The notes under the pieces are model-generated. The model saw only the letters and a list, made by a program, of their open reading frames with translations. It made no database searches and was not told the DNA's origin. A stretch of 64,000 nucleotides of DNA from VRUE01 sp963725085 (GTDB taxonomy: Bacteria; Actinomycetota; Thermoleophilia; Solirubrobacterales; 70-9), in contig CAVRXM010000003.1 in assembly GCA_963725085.1 (NCBI GenBank), positions 124,001-188,000 of the forward strand, written 5' to 3'. Each line of letters begins with the position of its first letter. Position 1 is the stretch's first letter. The translations under genes and the position numbers were made by a program. Shown in pieces: positions 28,079 through 36,863 of this stretch.

Positions 28079-29785
28079 TCAGGTTTCCTGGTAGAGCGGG
28101 CCGTCGCCGCCCTCGGGCAGCGTCAGCCGGCCGCCCTTGGCGGTGATCGCGCCGCACTGGACGCAGTTCGAGGCGGTGACGTGGACGTCGACCTCGGCCG
28201 CCCCGTTCTCGAGCTGCTCGTCGGGGATCTCGTAGACCTGGGCCGGGCACATCGAGACCCAGGTCTGGGCGACCTCGCGCGGGACCCTGGTCTGGATCCG
28301 GACGTGGTTCGGCGCGTCGTCGCGCGTCGCGTTGCCGGAGAGGAAGACCGAGTCGAGCTTGTTGAAGGTGACCTCGTTGTCGGGCGTCTCGTAGCGCTCG
28401 GAGGCGCTGCCGATGAAGACCTCGGGGTCGGCGTTGTCCTCGACCTTCCAGTGGCCCGGCGGGAAGTTGCCTTTGCTGGCGACCAGGGCGTTGGCGACGA
28501 TGCCGCCGACGATCAGCCCCTTGGTCAGCGGCTGCTTCATGTTCCGCGACTTGTAGAGGTCCTTCTCGATCACCGAGCTGCGGATCGCCTTGTCGTAGCT
28601 GGAGAAGTTGACCGAGTCGATGTCGTCCTTGAGCGACTCGACGATCGCTTCCGCCGCGTACATGCCGGCGTGCATCGCGTAGTGGACGCCGGCGAGTTCG
28701 GCGATGTTGACCATCCCGGCGCCATCGCCGGCGACCAGCATGCCCGGCACCGAGAAGCGCTTCGGCAGCGACCAGTAGCCGCCCGAGGGGATCGTCTTCG
28801 CGCCCCACCCGATCCGTTTGCCGCCCTCGATGATCTTTGCCATCAGCGGGTGCCGCTTGAACCGCTGGAGCTCGTCGTGGACGCTGAAGGTCGCGTCGGT
28901 GTAGTCGAGGCCGACGACGAGGCCGAAGCAGACCTTGTCCTCGCCCATCGGGTAGATGAAGCTGCCGCCCGCCTCCTTGTACCTGCCGCCCCAGCGCAGC
29001 GGCCAGCCGAGGGTGTGGATGACCCGGTCGAGCGGCTTCGGCACCTCCCAGATCTCCTTCACCCCGAGCTCCCACGCCTGCGGGTCGGAGCCGTGCATGT
29101 CGAAGTAGTCGTAGGCGGCGTAGGTGAGGTGGCCGATCGTGCCCTCGGCGAGGACCGTCGCCTTCGCGATCACGTCCGAGCCGGGCTCGAAGTTGCCGAG
29201 CTCCTCGCCGTCCTTGCCGCGGCCGCGATCGCCGGAGCGGACGCCCTTGACGATCCGGTCCTCGACCAGGAGCTTGGTCGCCGCGGTCTCGGCGAGGATG
29301 TAGACGCCCGCCTCTTCGGCTTTTTCCGCGAGGAAGCGGCCGAGTTTCGAGATCGAGAGCGTGTAGGTCCCCTCTTTGCGGAAGTTGGGCGGCGGCGGCT
29401 TCAGCGGGAACGCTTTCTTCGAGGTGAGGAAGTAGGTCGCGTCCTTCGTCACCTCCTGGTAGACCGGCGGCCAATCGCCCGGGTCGAGGTCCGGGAACAG
29501 CCTGGTCATCGCCGAGGGATCGACGTTGGCCCCGGAGAGCAGGTGCGCGCCGGCGACTTTCCCCTTCTCGATCACCGCCACCGGGACTTCGCCGAGCTTC
29601 TCGGTCAGCTCCGGCTCGTCCTCGAGCAGCTGCATCAGTTTGACCGCGCAGGCGAGCCCGGCGGGCCCGCCGCCGACGATCGCGATGCCGACCTCTATCC
29701 GCTCGTCCTCGGGATCCGTGGGCGGGCCGATGACAGCGGCGCTGTCGAACGGCGGCGGGAACTCTGACGGTGAGACGGCCGGCAT
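28079..29785 (-). CDS. Electron transfer flavoprotein-ubiquinone oxidoreductase (ETF-QO)
   Basis: 568 residues. FAD-binding GxGxxG in IAIVGGGPAGLACAVKLMQLL, the GAHLLSGANVDP segment, MLVAGDGAGMVN, and the C-terminal ferredoxin-like part with CPAQVYEI and NCVQCGAITAKGGRLTLPEGGDGP. It passes electrons from EtfAB to quinone. The family normally has CxxCxxC after the isolated Cys; here the third Cys of that run is Ile (CVQCGAIT), leaving three ligands. It follows etfA after 12 bases, so etfB-etfA-ETF-QO forms one unit. Confidence 0.92.
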   Translation of the reverse strand: MPAVSPSEFPPPFDSAAVIGPPTDPEDERIEVGIAIVGGGPAGLACAVKLMQLLEDEPELTEKLGEVPVAVIEKGKVAGAHLLSGANVDPSAMTRLFPDLDPGDWPPVYQEVTKDATYFLTSKKAFPLKPPPPNFRKEGTYTLSISKLGRFLAEKAEEAGVYILAETAATKLLVEDRIVKGVRSGDRGRGKDGEELGNFEPGSDVIAKATVLAEGTIGHLTYAAYDYFDMHGSDPQAWELGVKEIWEVPKPLDRVIHTLGWPLRWGGRYKEAGGSFIYPMGEDKVCFGLVVGLDYTDATFSVHDELQRFKRHPLMAKIIEGGKRIGWGAKTIPSGGYWSLPKRFSVPGMLVAGDGAGMVNIAELAGVHYAMHAGMYAAEAIVESLKDDIDSVNFSSYDKAIRSSVIEKDLYKSRNMKQPLTKGLIVGGIVANALVASKGNFPPGHWKVEDNADPEVFIGSASERYETPDNEVTFNKLDSVFLSGNATRDDAPNHVRIQTRVPREVAQTWVSMCPAQVYEIPDEQLENGAAEVDVHVTASNCVQCGAITAKGGRLTLPEGGDGPLYQET

Positions 29786-29797
29786 CGCGGGTGGCTC

Positions 29798-30772
29798 TCA
29801 GCCGCTCTTCTTGGCCTTGATCGCCTCGGTCAGCTTCGGCAGGATCTTGTGGAGATCGCCGACGACCCCGAGGTCCGAGAACTCGAAGATCGGCGCGTTC
29901 TGGTCCTTGTTGATCGCGAGGATGTTCTCCGAGTTCTGCATCCCGACCTTGTGCTGGATCGCGCCGGAGATCCCCGCCGCGAGGTACAGCTTCGGCGCGA
30001 CCGTCTTCCCGGTCTGGCCGATCTGGGCGGCGTAGGGGTACCAGCCGGCGTCGACGACGGCGCGCGTGGCCGCGACGGCCCCGCCCATCGACTCGGCGAG
30101 CTGCTCGCAGAGCTCGAAGCCCTCGGCGGCACCGAGACCACGACCACCTCCGACCAGGATCTCGGCGTCCTCGATGTTGACGTCGGCGCCGCGCTGCTCG
30201 CCGCGCTGGACCATCGTCGCCTTGCTCGACCAGGGCGAGAGCTCGACCTCGACGTCGACGACCTCGGCGCTGCCGTCGCCCTCGCTGGCGTCGAAGGCGT
30301 TGAGGCGGCCGATGATGATCCCCGGCTCGGCGACGTAGCCGACGTCGGCGACCTGCGAGTCCTGCAGGATCGGGCGCTCGGCGACCAGCTTGCCGTCGGC
30401 GACTTTGACCTTCGTCACCTCCATCGTCACGCCGGCGTTGAGACGGGCGGTGAGACCGGCACCGATCTCGAAGCCGAGCAGGCCGCCGCCGAACAGGGCG
30501 TAGGTGAAATCCTCGTCCTGCATGACCTTGGCCATCGCGTCGACGATCGGCTGCGCGAGCCCCTCGGGGACGCTCTTGGCACGGTAGACCTTGGTGGCGC
30601 CGAACTTGCCGAGCGCCGCGCAGGCGTCGTCGGCGACGTCGCCGACCACCAGCGCGGCGGCCTCGCCGCCGATCTCCCCGGCCAGCCTCGCGGCCTCGGA
30701 GATCGCCCCCTGGGAGTTCTTGTTGAAGTTGCCCTCGTCGTCGTGGAGGGCGTAAACCAGAATGCCTGCCAT
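29798..30772 (-). CDS. etfA: Electron transfer flavoprotein alpha subunit
   Basis: 324 residues. The C-terminal FAD domain is complete: ILVGGGRGLGAAEGFELCEQLAESMGGAVAATRAVVDAGWYPYAAQIGQTGKTVAPKLYLAAGISGAIQHKVGMQNSENILAINKDQNAPIFEFSDLGVVGDLHKILP. It dimerises with EtfB and collects electrons from acyl-CoA dehydrogenases such as the one at 43.8 kb. It follows etfB after a 164-base gap that contains a structured repeat. Confidence 0.97.
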   Translation of the reverse strand: MAGILVYALHDDEGNFNKNSQGAISEAARLAGEIGGEAAALVVGDVADDACAALGKFGATKVYRAKSVPEGLAQPIVDAMAKVMQDEDFTYALFGGGLLGFEIGAGLTARLNAGVTMEVTKVKVADGKLVAERPILQDSQVADVGYVAEPGIIIGRLNAFDASEGDGSAEVVDVEVELSPWSSKATMVQRGEQRGADVNIEDAEILVGGGRGLGAAEGFELCEQLAESMGGAVAATRAVVDAGWYPYAAQIGQTGKTVAPKLYLAAGISGAIQHKVGMQNSENILAINKDQNAPIFEFSDLGVVGDLHKILPKLTEAIKAKKSG

Positions 30773-30829
30773 TAGTGGTTCCTTTCGGCGGTCAGGCCCG
30801 CTTTTGGCCGCGAAAGCCGAGCGGGGCTA

Positions 30830-30878
30830 GGACGCAGGGAGCGTGGCGTGCTTGAAGGCACGCGAGCGACTGAGGACA
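30830..30878. repeat. Intercistronic structured element, copy B (etfB-etfA gap)
   Basis: Same 49-base length and flanks as the atpA-atpG copy: GGACGCAGGG at the left, GAGC and GAGGAC at the right. The stem is different: GCGTGC (30846-30851) with GCACGC (30858-30863), loop TTGAAG. The remaining gap sequence shows no ORF. Confidence 0.6.
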
Positions 30879-30936
30879 ACGCCCCCGCGAAGGTTTGCAG
30901 CAAGTCAGAACGGGTCTGATTGTCGGAAGGAGCCAC

Positions 30937-31728
30937 TTAGATCAGCTTCCTCTCGTCCATCCACGCGACGATCTTCTCGACCGTCTCGTTGGTGTCCTCG
31001 TCCTCGATGATCTCCCCCGCTTCCTTCGCCGGCGGCGGGTTGAGCGCGAGGACCGCGGTCTTGGAGCCGCCCTCGCCGACCATGCCGCCGTCGATTCCGA
31101 CATCGGCATTCGCCTTCGCGTCGAGCTGCTTTTTCTTCGCGCCCATGATCGCTTTCAGGCTCGGGTAGCGCGGCTCGTTGATCGCGTCGCCGACGCTGAT
31201 CACGGCCGGGAGCTCGACCTCGACGGTGTCGTAGCCGTACTCGGCCTGGCGCTCGCAGCGCAGCTTGCCGTCGGCAACGTCGATCTTGATCACCTGGGTC
31301 AGCGACGGCATCTGCAGATGGTCGGCGACGACGGCGCCGATCGTGTAGCACTCGCCGTCATCGGACTGCTGCCCGAGCAGGACGAGGTCCGGGCTCTCGG
31401 ACTCGAGCACCTTCGCCAGGGCGTAGCCGGTGGCGCAGACGTCGGACCCGGAGAGCGCCTCGTCGGAGAGGTGCACCGAGCGGTCGGCGCCGAGCGCGAC
31501 CGCCTTGTGCAGCGCGCGGACGGCGGAATCGGGCCCCATCGTCACCGCGATGACCTCCTCGACCGGGATCGCGCCGCCCTCCTTGATCTGCATGGCGGCC
31601 TCGATCGCGTGGGTATCGAAGGGGTTGAGGTTTTTCTCACCGCTGCGATCCAGCCGCATCGTTCCGGGGTCGATGCGCTTCTGGACGGCGGCGTCCGGTA
31701 CCTCCTTGACCAGGACGCAAATCTTCAA
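30937..31728 (-). CDS. etfB: Electron transfer flavoprotein beta subunit
   Basis: 263 residues starting MKICVLVKEVPDAAVQKRIDP at a TTG with AAGGAGT 7 bases upstream. NPFDTHAIEAAMQIKE, VTMGPDSAVRALHKAVALGADRSVHLSD, and LVLLGQQSDDGECYTIGAVVADHLQMPSLTQ are the AMP/FAD-contact motifs of the family. It is the first gene of the ETF unit, preceded by an 18-bp palindromic operator. Confidence 0.96.
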   Translation of the reverse strand: MKICVLVKEVPDAAVQKRIDPGTMRLDRSGEKNLNPFDTHAIEAAMQIKEGGAIPVEEVIAVTMGPDSAVRALHKAVALGADRSVHLSDEALSGSDVCATGYALAKVLESESPDLVLLGQQSDDGECYTIGAVVADHLQMPSLTQVIKIDVADGKLRCERQAEYGYDTVEVELPAVISVGDAINEPRYPSLKAIMGAKKKQLDAKANADVGIDGGMVGEGGSKTAVLALNPPPAKEAGEIIEDEDTNETVEKIVAWMDERKLI

Positions 31729-31749
31729 GATCGGACTCCTTGGAATCGT

Positions 31750-31767
31750 TGACTGACTAGTCAGTCA
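31750..31767 (-). promoter_or_regulatory. FadR-like palindromic operator before etfB
   Basis: TGACTGACTAGTCAGTCA is a perfect 18-bp palindrome 21 bases before the etfB start. Its length and spacing match the Bacillus subtilis FadR (TetR family) site TGAATGAMTANTCATTCA. No TetR gene is present in the window. Confidence 0.65.
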
Positions 31768-31803
31768 GTCTATCCATAGATCCGGCGGCGAGGGTGTCGA
31801 CCG

Positions 31804-32232
31804 TCACTCTTGGGCCGCTCTGTGGCGCTCGCCGGCGCCGGTGCGGATGAACTCGACGATCTCGTCGGTGCCCGCGCCGGGGGTGAAGACCGCGGCGACG
31901 CCGAGCTTCTTCAGCTCGGGGATGTCCTCGGCCGGGATCGTGCCGCCGACGGTGACGAGGACGTCGTCGACACCCTGCTCGCCGAGCAGCTCGACGACGC
32001 GCGGGACCAGGGTCATGTGGGCGCCGGAGAGGATCGAGAGCCCGACCGCGTCCGCGTCCTCCTGGATCACGGTCTCGGCGATCTGCTCGGGGGTCTGGTG
32101 CAGCCCGGTGTAGATCACCTCCATCCCGGCGTCGCGCAGCGCCCGGGCGATGATCTTCGCCCCGCGGTCGTGGCCGTCGAGGCCCGGCTTGGCGACGACG
32201 ACCCTGATCTTGCGTGCGGTTGCTGCCTCCAT
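31804..32232 (-). CDS. Methylmalonyl-CoA mutase B12-binding subunit
   Basis: 142 residues forming only the cobalamin-binding domain: KIRVVVAKPGLDGHDRGAKIIARAL has the DxHxxG motif with the cobalt-binding His; GLSILSGAHMTLVP and VTVGGTIPAEDIPELKKLGVAAVFTPG complete the B12 site. It starts 22 bases after the stop of the catalytic subunit, so the mutase here is of the split type used by many actinobacteria and archaea. Confidence 0.94.
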   Translation of the reverse strand: MEAATARKIRVVVAKPGLDGHDRGAKIIARALRDAGMEVIYTGLHQTPEQIAETVIQEDADAVGLSILSGAHMTLVPRVVELLGEQGVDDVLVTVGGTIPAEDIPELKKLGVAAVFTPGAGTDEIVEFIRTGAGERHRAAQE

Positions 32233-32254
32233 GGTCCCGGGACCCTAGCGGGCG

Positions 32255-33872
32255 CTAGAAGACCGGCGACTCCGTGTAGGTGCCGAAGACCTCCTGCATC
32301 GCGGCGATCATCTCCCCCTCGGTCGCGCGGGCGCGCGAGGCCTCGATGATCGGCGGCATCAGGTTGTCCTCGCCGGCGGCGGCCCGTTTCAGCTCGGCGA
32401 GCGCGGCCTCGACCGCGGCCGCGTCGCGCCGGGCGCGGGTCGCCGCGAGTCGGTCGACCTGCTTGCGCTCGAGCGCCGGGTCGATCCGCAGGATCGGCGT
32501 CTCCGCTTCGTCCTCGGCGGTGAAGTCGTTGACCCCGACGACGATCCGGCTCCGCTCGTCGAGCTCGCGCTGGTGGGCGAAGGCGGCGTCGGCGATCTCG
32601 CGCTGGGGGAAGTTCTGGCGGATCGCCTCGACCATCCCCCCCATCTCGTCGATCCGGTCGAAGTAGCGGTAGGCGGCGGCCTCCATCTCGTCGGTCAGCC
32701 TCTCGACGAACCAGGAGCCGCCGAGCGGGTCCGGCGTGTTCGGCGCGCCGGACTCGAAGGCGATGATCTGCTGGGTGCGGAGGGCGACCCGGACCGCCTC
32801 CTCGGTCGGCAGCGCCAGCGCCTCGTCGAAGGAGTTGGTGTGCAGGGACTGGGTGCCGCCGAGGACAGCGGCCAGCGCCTCCAGCGAGGTGCGGACGACG
32901 TTGTTCAGCGGCTGCTGGGCGGTCAGCGAGACCCCCGCGGTCTGGGCGTGGAAGCGGAGCCGCATCGACTCGGCCTTGCGGGCGCCGTAGGTGTCGCGCA
33001 TCTCGCGCGCCCAGATCCGCCGCGCCGCCCGGTACTTGGCGATCTCCTCGAAGAAGTCGATGTGGGCGTTGAAGAAGAACGAGAGGCGGGGGGCGAAGTC
33101 GTCGACGTCGAGGCCGCGCTCGATCGCCCGCTCGACGTAGGTGAAGCCGTCCTTGAGCGTGAACGCGAGCTCCTGCTGGGCGGTCGATCCCGCCTCGCGG
33201 ATGTGGTAGCCCGAGATCGAGACCGGGTGCCAGCGGGGCATCTCCTGCGAGCACCACTCGATCATGTCGGTGACCAGCCGCAGCGCCGGCTCGATCGGGA
33301 AGCACCACTCCTTCTGGGCGATGTACTCCTTGAGGATGTCGGTCTGGATCGTCCCGGCGAGCTTCTCCGGCCCCACCCCCTGCTTCTCGCCGACGAGCAC
33401 GTAGAAGGCGAGCAGGATCGCCGCCGGGGCGTTGATCGTCATCGAGGTGCTGACGCCGCCGAGCGGGATCCCCTCGAAGAGCTGTTCCATGTCGTCGAGG
33501 GTGTCGACCGCGACACCCTCGCGGCCGACCTCGCCGAGGCTGCGCCCGTGGTCGGAGTCGTAGCCCATCAGGGTCGGCATGTCGAATGCCGTCGAGAGCC
33601 CGGTCTGGCCGTGGTCGAGCAGGTAGTGGAAGCGCTCGTTGGTCTCCTCGACCGTGCCGAAGCCGGCGAACTGGCGCATCGTCCAAAGCCGCCCCCTGTA
33701 CATCGAGGGATACGGCCCGCGTGTGAACGGGTACTCGCCGGGGCGGCCGATCGTCGTCTCGGGGCTCGGCGGGCGCGTCCTCGTAGAGGGGCTCGATCGG
33801 GTGCCCGGAGAGCGTCGAGAACTGCGTCTCGCGCTCCTCGAGCGAGGGCTTCTCGCGAGGCTCGGTGGCCAT
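32255..33872 (-). CDS. Methylmalonyl-CoA mutase catalytic subunit, frameshifted near the start
   Basis: The N-terminus MATEPREKPSLEERETQFSTLSGHPIEPLYEDAPAEP is joined, after removing one C near 33770, to ETTIGRPGEYPFTRGPYPSMYRGRLWTMRQFAGFGTVEETNERFHYLL. GQTGLSTAFDMPTLMGYDSDH and SVSTSMTINAPAAI-type TIM-barrel motifs follow to the end. About 538 residues. It interconverts methylmalonyl-CoA and succinyl-CoA with the B12 subunit; MeaB (46.2-47.1 kb) protects the pair. The related short mutases for isobutyryl- or ethylmalonyl-CoA cannot be excluded. A TACACT box 8 bases before the ATG suggests a leaderless mRNA. Confidence 0.9.
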
Positions 33873-33880
33873 GGGCAGAC

Positions 33881-33886
33881 AGTGTA
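33881..33886 (-). promoter_or_regulatory. -10 box TACACT before the mutase gene
   Basis: It ends 8 bases before the ATG at 33872. No SD is seen. Confidence 0.45.
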
Positions 33887-33897
33887 GGAGGCCACGC

Positions 33898-33903
33898 TAG
33901 CCT
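33898..33903 (+). promoter_or_regulatory. -10 box TAGCCT before the patatin gene
   Basis: It ends 6 bases before the GTG at 33910, and lies back-to-back with the mutase promoter. Confidence 0.45.
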
Positions 33904-33909
33904 TGACCG

Positions 33910-34890
33910 GTGCAGGCCGACGCCGTGATCTCCGGCGGTGGTGTGAAGGGAATCGCCTTCGCCGGGGCGATTGCGGCCGCGGAAGAGGCCGGCTACACCG
34001 AGTGGATGCGCCTCGCGGGAACCTCGGCCGGGGCAATCGCGGCGATGGCGCTCGCCGTCGGCTACGACGCGGCCGGGATGCGAGCGGCGCTGGAGGCCAC
34101 CGACTACTCGCGGATCGGCGAATCCCCGAGCCTGGTCAGGAGGGTCATCAACCTGGTCAGGCGCCGCGGCCTCACCCGCGGGAGCGGACTGACCGAGTGG
34201 ATCGAGGGATTGCTGCGGGAAGCGCCGGCACCGGCGAGGAGTTTCGGCGAGCTCGATGGCAGGCTTCAGGTCGTCGGCTGCGACCTCGCGCACTCGCGGC
34301 TCGTCGTCTTTCCCGACGACGTCGCGCTCTACGAGGACGAGCGGGGCCGTGCGATGCGCCCCGATGACTTCCCGATCGCCGAGGCGGTCCGGGTCAGCTC
34401 CGGTTATCCGTTCTTCTTCCCGCCTCTCGCCCTTCGCGATCGGACGACCAAGAAGGACGCGGTCCTGGTCGACGGCGGCGTCGCCAGTGCTTTTCCGGTC
34501 TTCCTCTTCGATCGGCCGGCGCCGCGCCGGCCCACCTGGGGCTTCAGGCTGCACGCGGGAATGGGCGTCGAGCAGCCCTCCCACCGCGAGATCGGCGGAG
34601 TCGACTGGCCGGTCGAGATGGCGAGGGCGATCCTCGACACGGCGATGAACGCGTTCGACACCCGCGAGGTGCTCGGCTTCGGCGATCGGGTCGTCTCGAT
34701 CCCGACCGGCGACGTCGAAACCCTCGCCTTCGACCTCTCCGCTGAGGATCGCGAGTTCCTCTTCCGGTCGGGGTACGAGGCCGGAAGGGCGTTCTTCGCG
34801 GCGCACCCGAGCGGGCGCAACACCCTCGGCGAGCTACCGGCCAGGACCGCCGGGCGCGTCGCAACGCCCGGCGATCCTCACTCGTCCTAG
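33910..34890 (+). CDS. Patatin-like phospholipase
   Basis: 326 residues. The oxyanion GGGVKG (9-14), the nucleophile elbow GTSAG (37-41) and the catalytic DGG (about 194-196, VLVDGGVASAFPVFLF) form a complete Ser-Asp dyad. No signal peptide or extra domain is visible, so the enzyme is probably cytoplasmic or peripheral. It starts 37 bases from the divergent mutase gene and its stop overlaps the convergent phosphoesterase stop. Confidence 0.9.
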   Translation: MQADAVISGGGVKGIAFAGAIAAAEEAGYTEWMRLAGTSAGAIAAMALAVGYDAAGMRAALEATDYSRIGESPSLVRRVINLVRRRGLTRGSGLTEWIEGLLREAPAPARSFGELDGRLQVVGCDLAHSRLVVFPDDVALYEDERGRAMRPDDFPIAEAVRVSSGYPFFFPPLALRDRTTKKDAVLVDGGVASAFPVFLFDRPAPRRPTWGFRLHAGMGVEQPSHREIGGVDWPVEMARAILDTAMNAFDTREVLGFGDRVVSIPTGDVETLAFDLSAEDREFLFRSGYEAGRAFFAAHPSGRNTLGELPARTAGRVATPGDPHSS

Positions 34891-35957
34891 CTTTCGGGAC
34901 AGACGGCGGGGTCGAATCCCGGCTGCCTGTGGAAACGGATGCGTTGGTAGGAGAAGACGCCGGCGGCATGCGGGTCGACCGTCAGCTTCATCCACTCATG
35001 GCACGGGGTGGTGCTGCCGTTGACCGTGATCCGGCGCAGGTTCGGCACGTCCCCGGCGAAGCCGTAGATCGTCTTGTTCTGGGGACGGGCCGGGTCCGCC
35101 AGTGGGTGGTCGTCGGTGAACTGGTGAGAGTCACCGTTGAGCAGCAGGACCGGGCCCCGGAATCGCAGCGATTCGCGCGCGAGTGCCTGCACGATCGGCT
35201 GAAAATGGTCGTACTGGGTCGGGTCGCCCTCGATCGCCGGGTCCCACATGTCGGCCTGGATCCCGATCGCGACCGCGCTCGAGTGCTCGTCGCGGGCCTC
35301 GCTGAAGATCCGGCTGAGCCACCTGAGGTCGGCGGCGGTCCGGCCACTGACCTCGTCTTCCTGGGAGCTGGTCCTGGGCTGTTCGAACCAAGGCAGCCAG
35401 TCGTTGTTCGACCCAGGCACGTCGAGGGTGCCGAACTGGACATCGGCGTCCGCCCAGGTGACGTTCTCGGGATAGCCGCCGCCCTGGGTCTGGACGTGAC
35501 GGCGACGCTGGCCGAGCGTCCAACCCGGAGCGGGGAAGAAGATCCGCCGGACCTCACCGAGCCTGGCGGGGCGGGTGTCGCCGTTCAGCACCGCGCCCGC
35601 GGGCCAGAAGCCGCCGTTGTTGGCCCGGTGGCAATCGGTCCACTCGTTGTCGCCAGGCGTGTAGACCAGCGGGTCGGCGAAGCCGTCGAAGTCGGCCTTG
35701 ATCAGTTCGAAGTAGCTGGTCGTGCACTGCGAGGAGCCGTTCTTGATGTCGCCGAGGTGGATCACGAGGCTCGCCTGGGGGTCGGCGTTGATCTCGGCAA
35801 CGTCGTTGGGGAAGTTTTCGAGCTGCGGTGTGCCATAGGGCGTGTCGCCGATCACCGCGTAGGTCACCGCGCGGCCGTGGCCGTCGGCGCCCGCGAGCGC
35901 CGCCGGCATCAGCATCGTCACCGCAAGAGCGGCGACCAGAAGAAGTGCGTGCCTCAT
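34887..35957 (-). CDS. Secreted calcineurin-like metallophosphoesterase
   Basis: A signal peptide (RHALLLVAALAVTMLMPAALAGADG) precedes VTYAVIGDTPYG, LVIHLGDIKNGSS, YTPGDNEWTDCH, and LLLNGDSHQF, which together give the D-x-H/GD/GDN(E)/GDxH-type metal ligands of the superfamily. 356 residues, extracytoplasmic. AAAGGAAAG lies before the ATG. The substrate is unknown; secreted members include phosphatases and phosphodiesterases. Confidence 0.82.
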   Translation of the reverse strand: MRHALLLVAALAVTMLMPAALAGADGHGRAVTYAVIGDTPYGTPQLENFPNDVAEINADPQASLVIHLGDIKNGSSQCTTSYFELIKADFDGFADPLVYTPGDNEWTDCHRANNGGFWPAGAVLNGDTRPARLGEVRRIFFPAPGWTLGQRRRHVQTQGGGYPENVTWADADVQFGTLDVPGSNNDWLPWFEQPRTSSQEDEVSGRTAADLRWLSRIFSEARDEHSSAVAIGIQADMWDPAIEGDPTQYDHFQPIVQALARESLRFRGPVLLLNGDSHQFTDDHPLADPARPQNKTIYGFAGDVPNLRRITVNGSTTPCHEWMKLTVDPHAAGVFSYQRIRFHRQPGFDPAVCPES

Positions 35958-36071
35958 CGCTTTCCTTTCGTCGAGCTTCGGATTCGGCGCGAAGCTAGAC
36001 GCGGGCGATCGCGGCGATGTTTCCGTGAGGTGGCCGAGCGGTAACCGATTTGTGAAGCCGGCCGCCCGCCC

Positions 36072-36857
36072 TTAGCGGCGGGCCGGGAAGCGGCGGGGAG
36101 GCGCCTTGCGGCGGGCCGCGATCCGGGAGGCGCCAAAGCCGGCGACCGTCGCCAGCGCGGTGACGACGAGCGCCACCAGCCGCCGGCCGAGACGCTCGAA
36201 GCGCATCAGCTCCCAGCCCTCTTCGCCGGCGATCTCGGCCAGAGCCGGGTCGGGGTTGACGGCGACCGGGTGCCCGACCGCGCGCAGCATCGGCAGGTCG
36301 GAGAGCGAGTCCGAGTAGGCGTAGGACTGGCCGAGGTCGATCTCGTGCTCGGCCGCGAAAGCCTCCATCGCCTCGACCTTGCCGGGGCCGTAGACGAAGG
36401 GCCCGTCGAAGCGCCCGGTGAAGGCGCCGTCGCCGTCGACCTCGTAGCGGGTCCCGATCCCTCCATCCATCCCCAGCACTTGGGCGAGTGACTCGACCAC
36501 CCCGTTGCCGGCGGCGCTGACGATGAAGGTCGCGCGGCCGGCGTCCTGGTGGGCGTGAACCTCCTCCAGCATCTGCGGGTAGACGCGGGGCAGGATCGCC
36601 GCCATCACCTCGGGGTTCATCCGCTCGATCGTCCGCACGGGGACGCCCGCGATCAGCTCGCGGGCGACCCGCAGCACCTCGGCGGTCCGCGCGTCCGTCG
36701 TCCCGCGCAGGCGGTAGCGCAGGTGCTCGACCGCCCAGCTCATCAACTGCCTGCGGCCGACGATCCCGTGCCGGGTCCCGATCCGCGCGAACTGCATCCC
36801 GCTCGACCCCGCCATCAGGGTCTTGTCGAGATCGAAGAAAGCAGCGGCGCGCTGCAA
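36072..36857 (-). CDS. HAD-IB family phosphatase with C-terminal membrane helix
   Basis: 261 residues. FFDLDKTLMAGSS (DxDxT nucleophile motif), IVSAAGNGVVESLAQ, and the SerB-like YAYSDSLSDLPMLRAVGHPVAVNPDP metal motif. A C-terminal hydrophobic helix (LVALVVTALATVAGFGASRIAA) would anchor it. The start is TTG at 36857, 6 bases after the thiolase stop. The stop codon lies inside a GC-rich dyad that may act as terminator. The substrate is unknown; anchored HAD-IB proteins often act on phospholipids. Confidence 0.8.
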   Translation of the reverse strand: MQRAAAFFDLDKTLMAGSSGMQFARIGTRHGIVGRRQLMSWAVEHLRYRLRGTTDARTAEVLRVARELIAGVPVRTIERMNPEVMAAILPRVYPQMLEEVHAHQDAGRATFIVSAAGNGVVESLAQVLGMDGGIGTRYEVDGDGAFTGRFDGPFVYGPGKVEAMEAFAAEHEIDLGQSYAYSDSLSDLPMLRAVGHPVAVNPDPALAEIAGEEGWELMRFERLGRRLVALVVTALATVAGFGASRIAARRKAPPRRFPARR

Positions 36858-36863
36858 CTCGCC

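Noticed and set aside
36025..36060. GTGGCCGAGCGGT resembles the 5' end of a tRNA-Ser or tRNA-Leu.
   Set aside because: No anticodon arm, T arm or 3' acceptor complement follows before the HAD gene.
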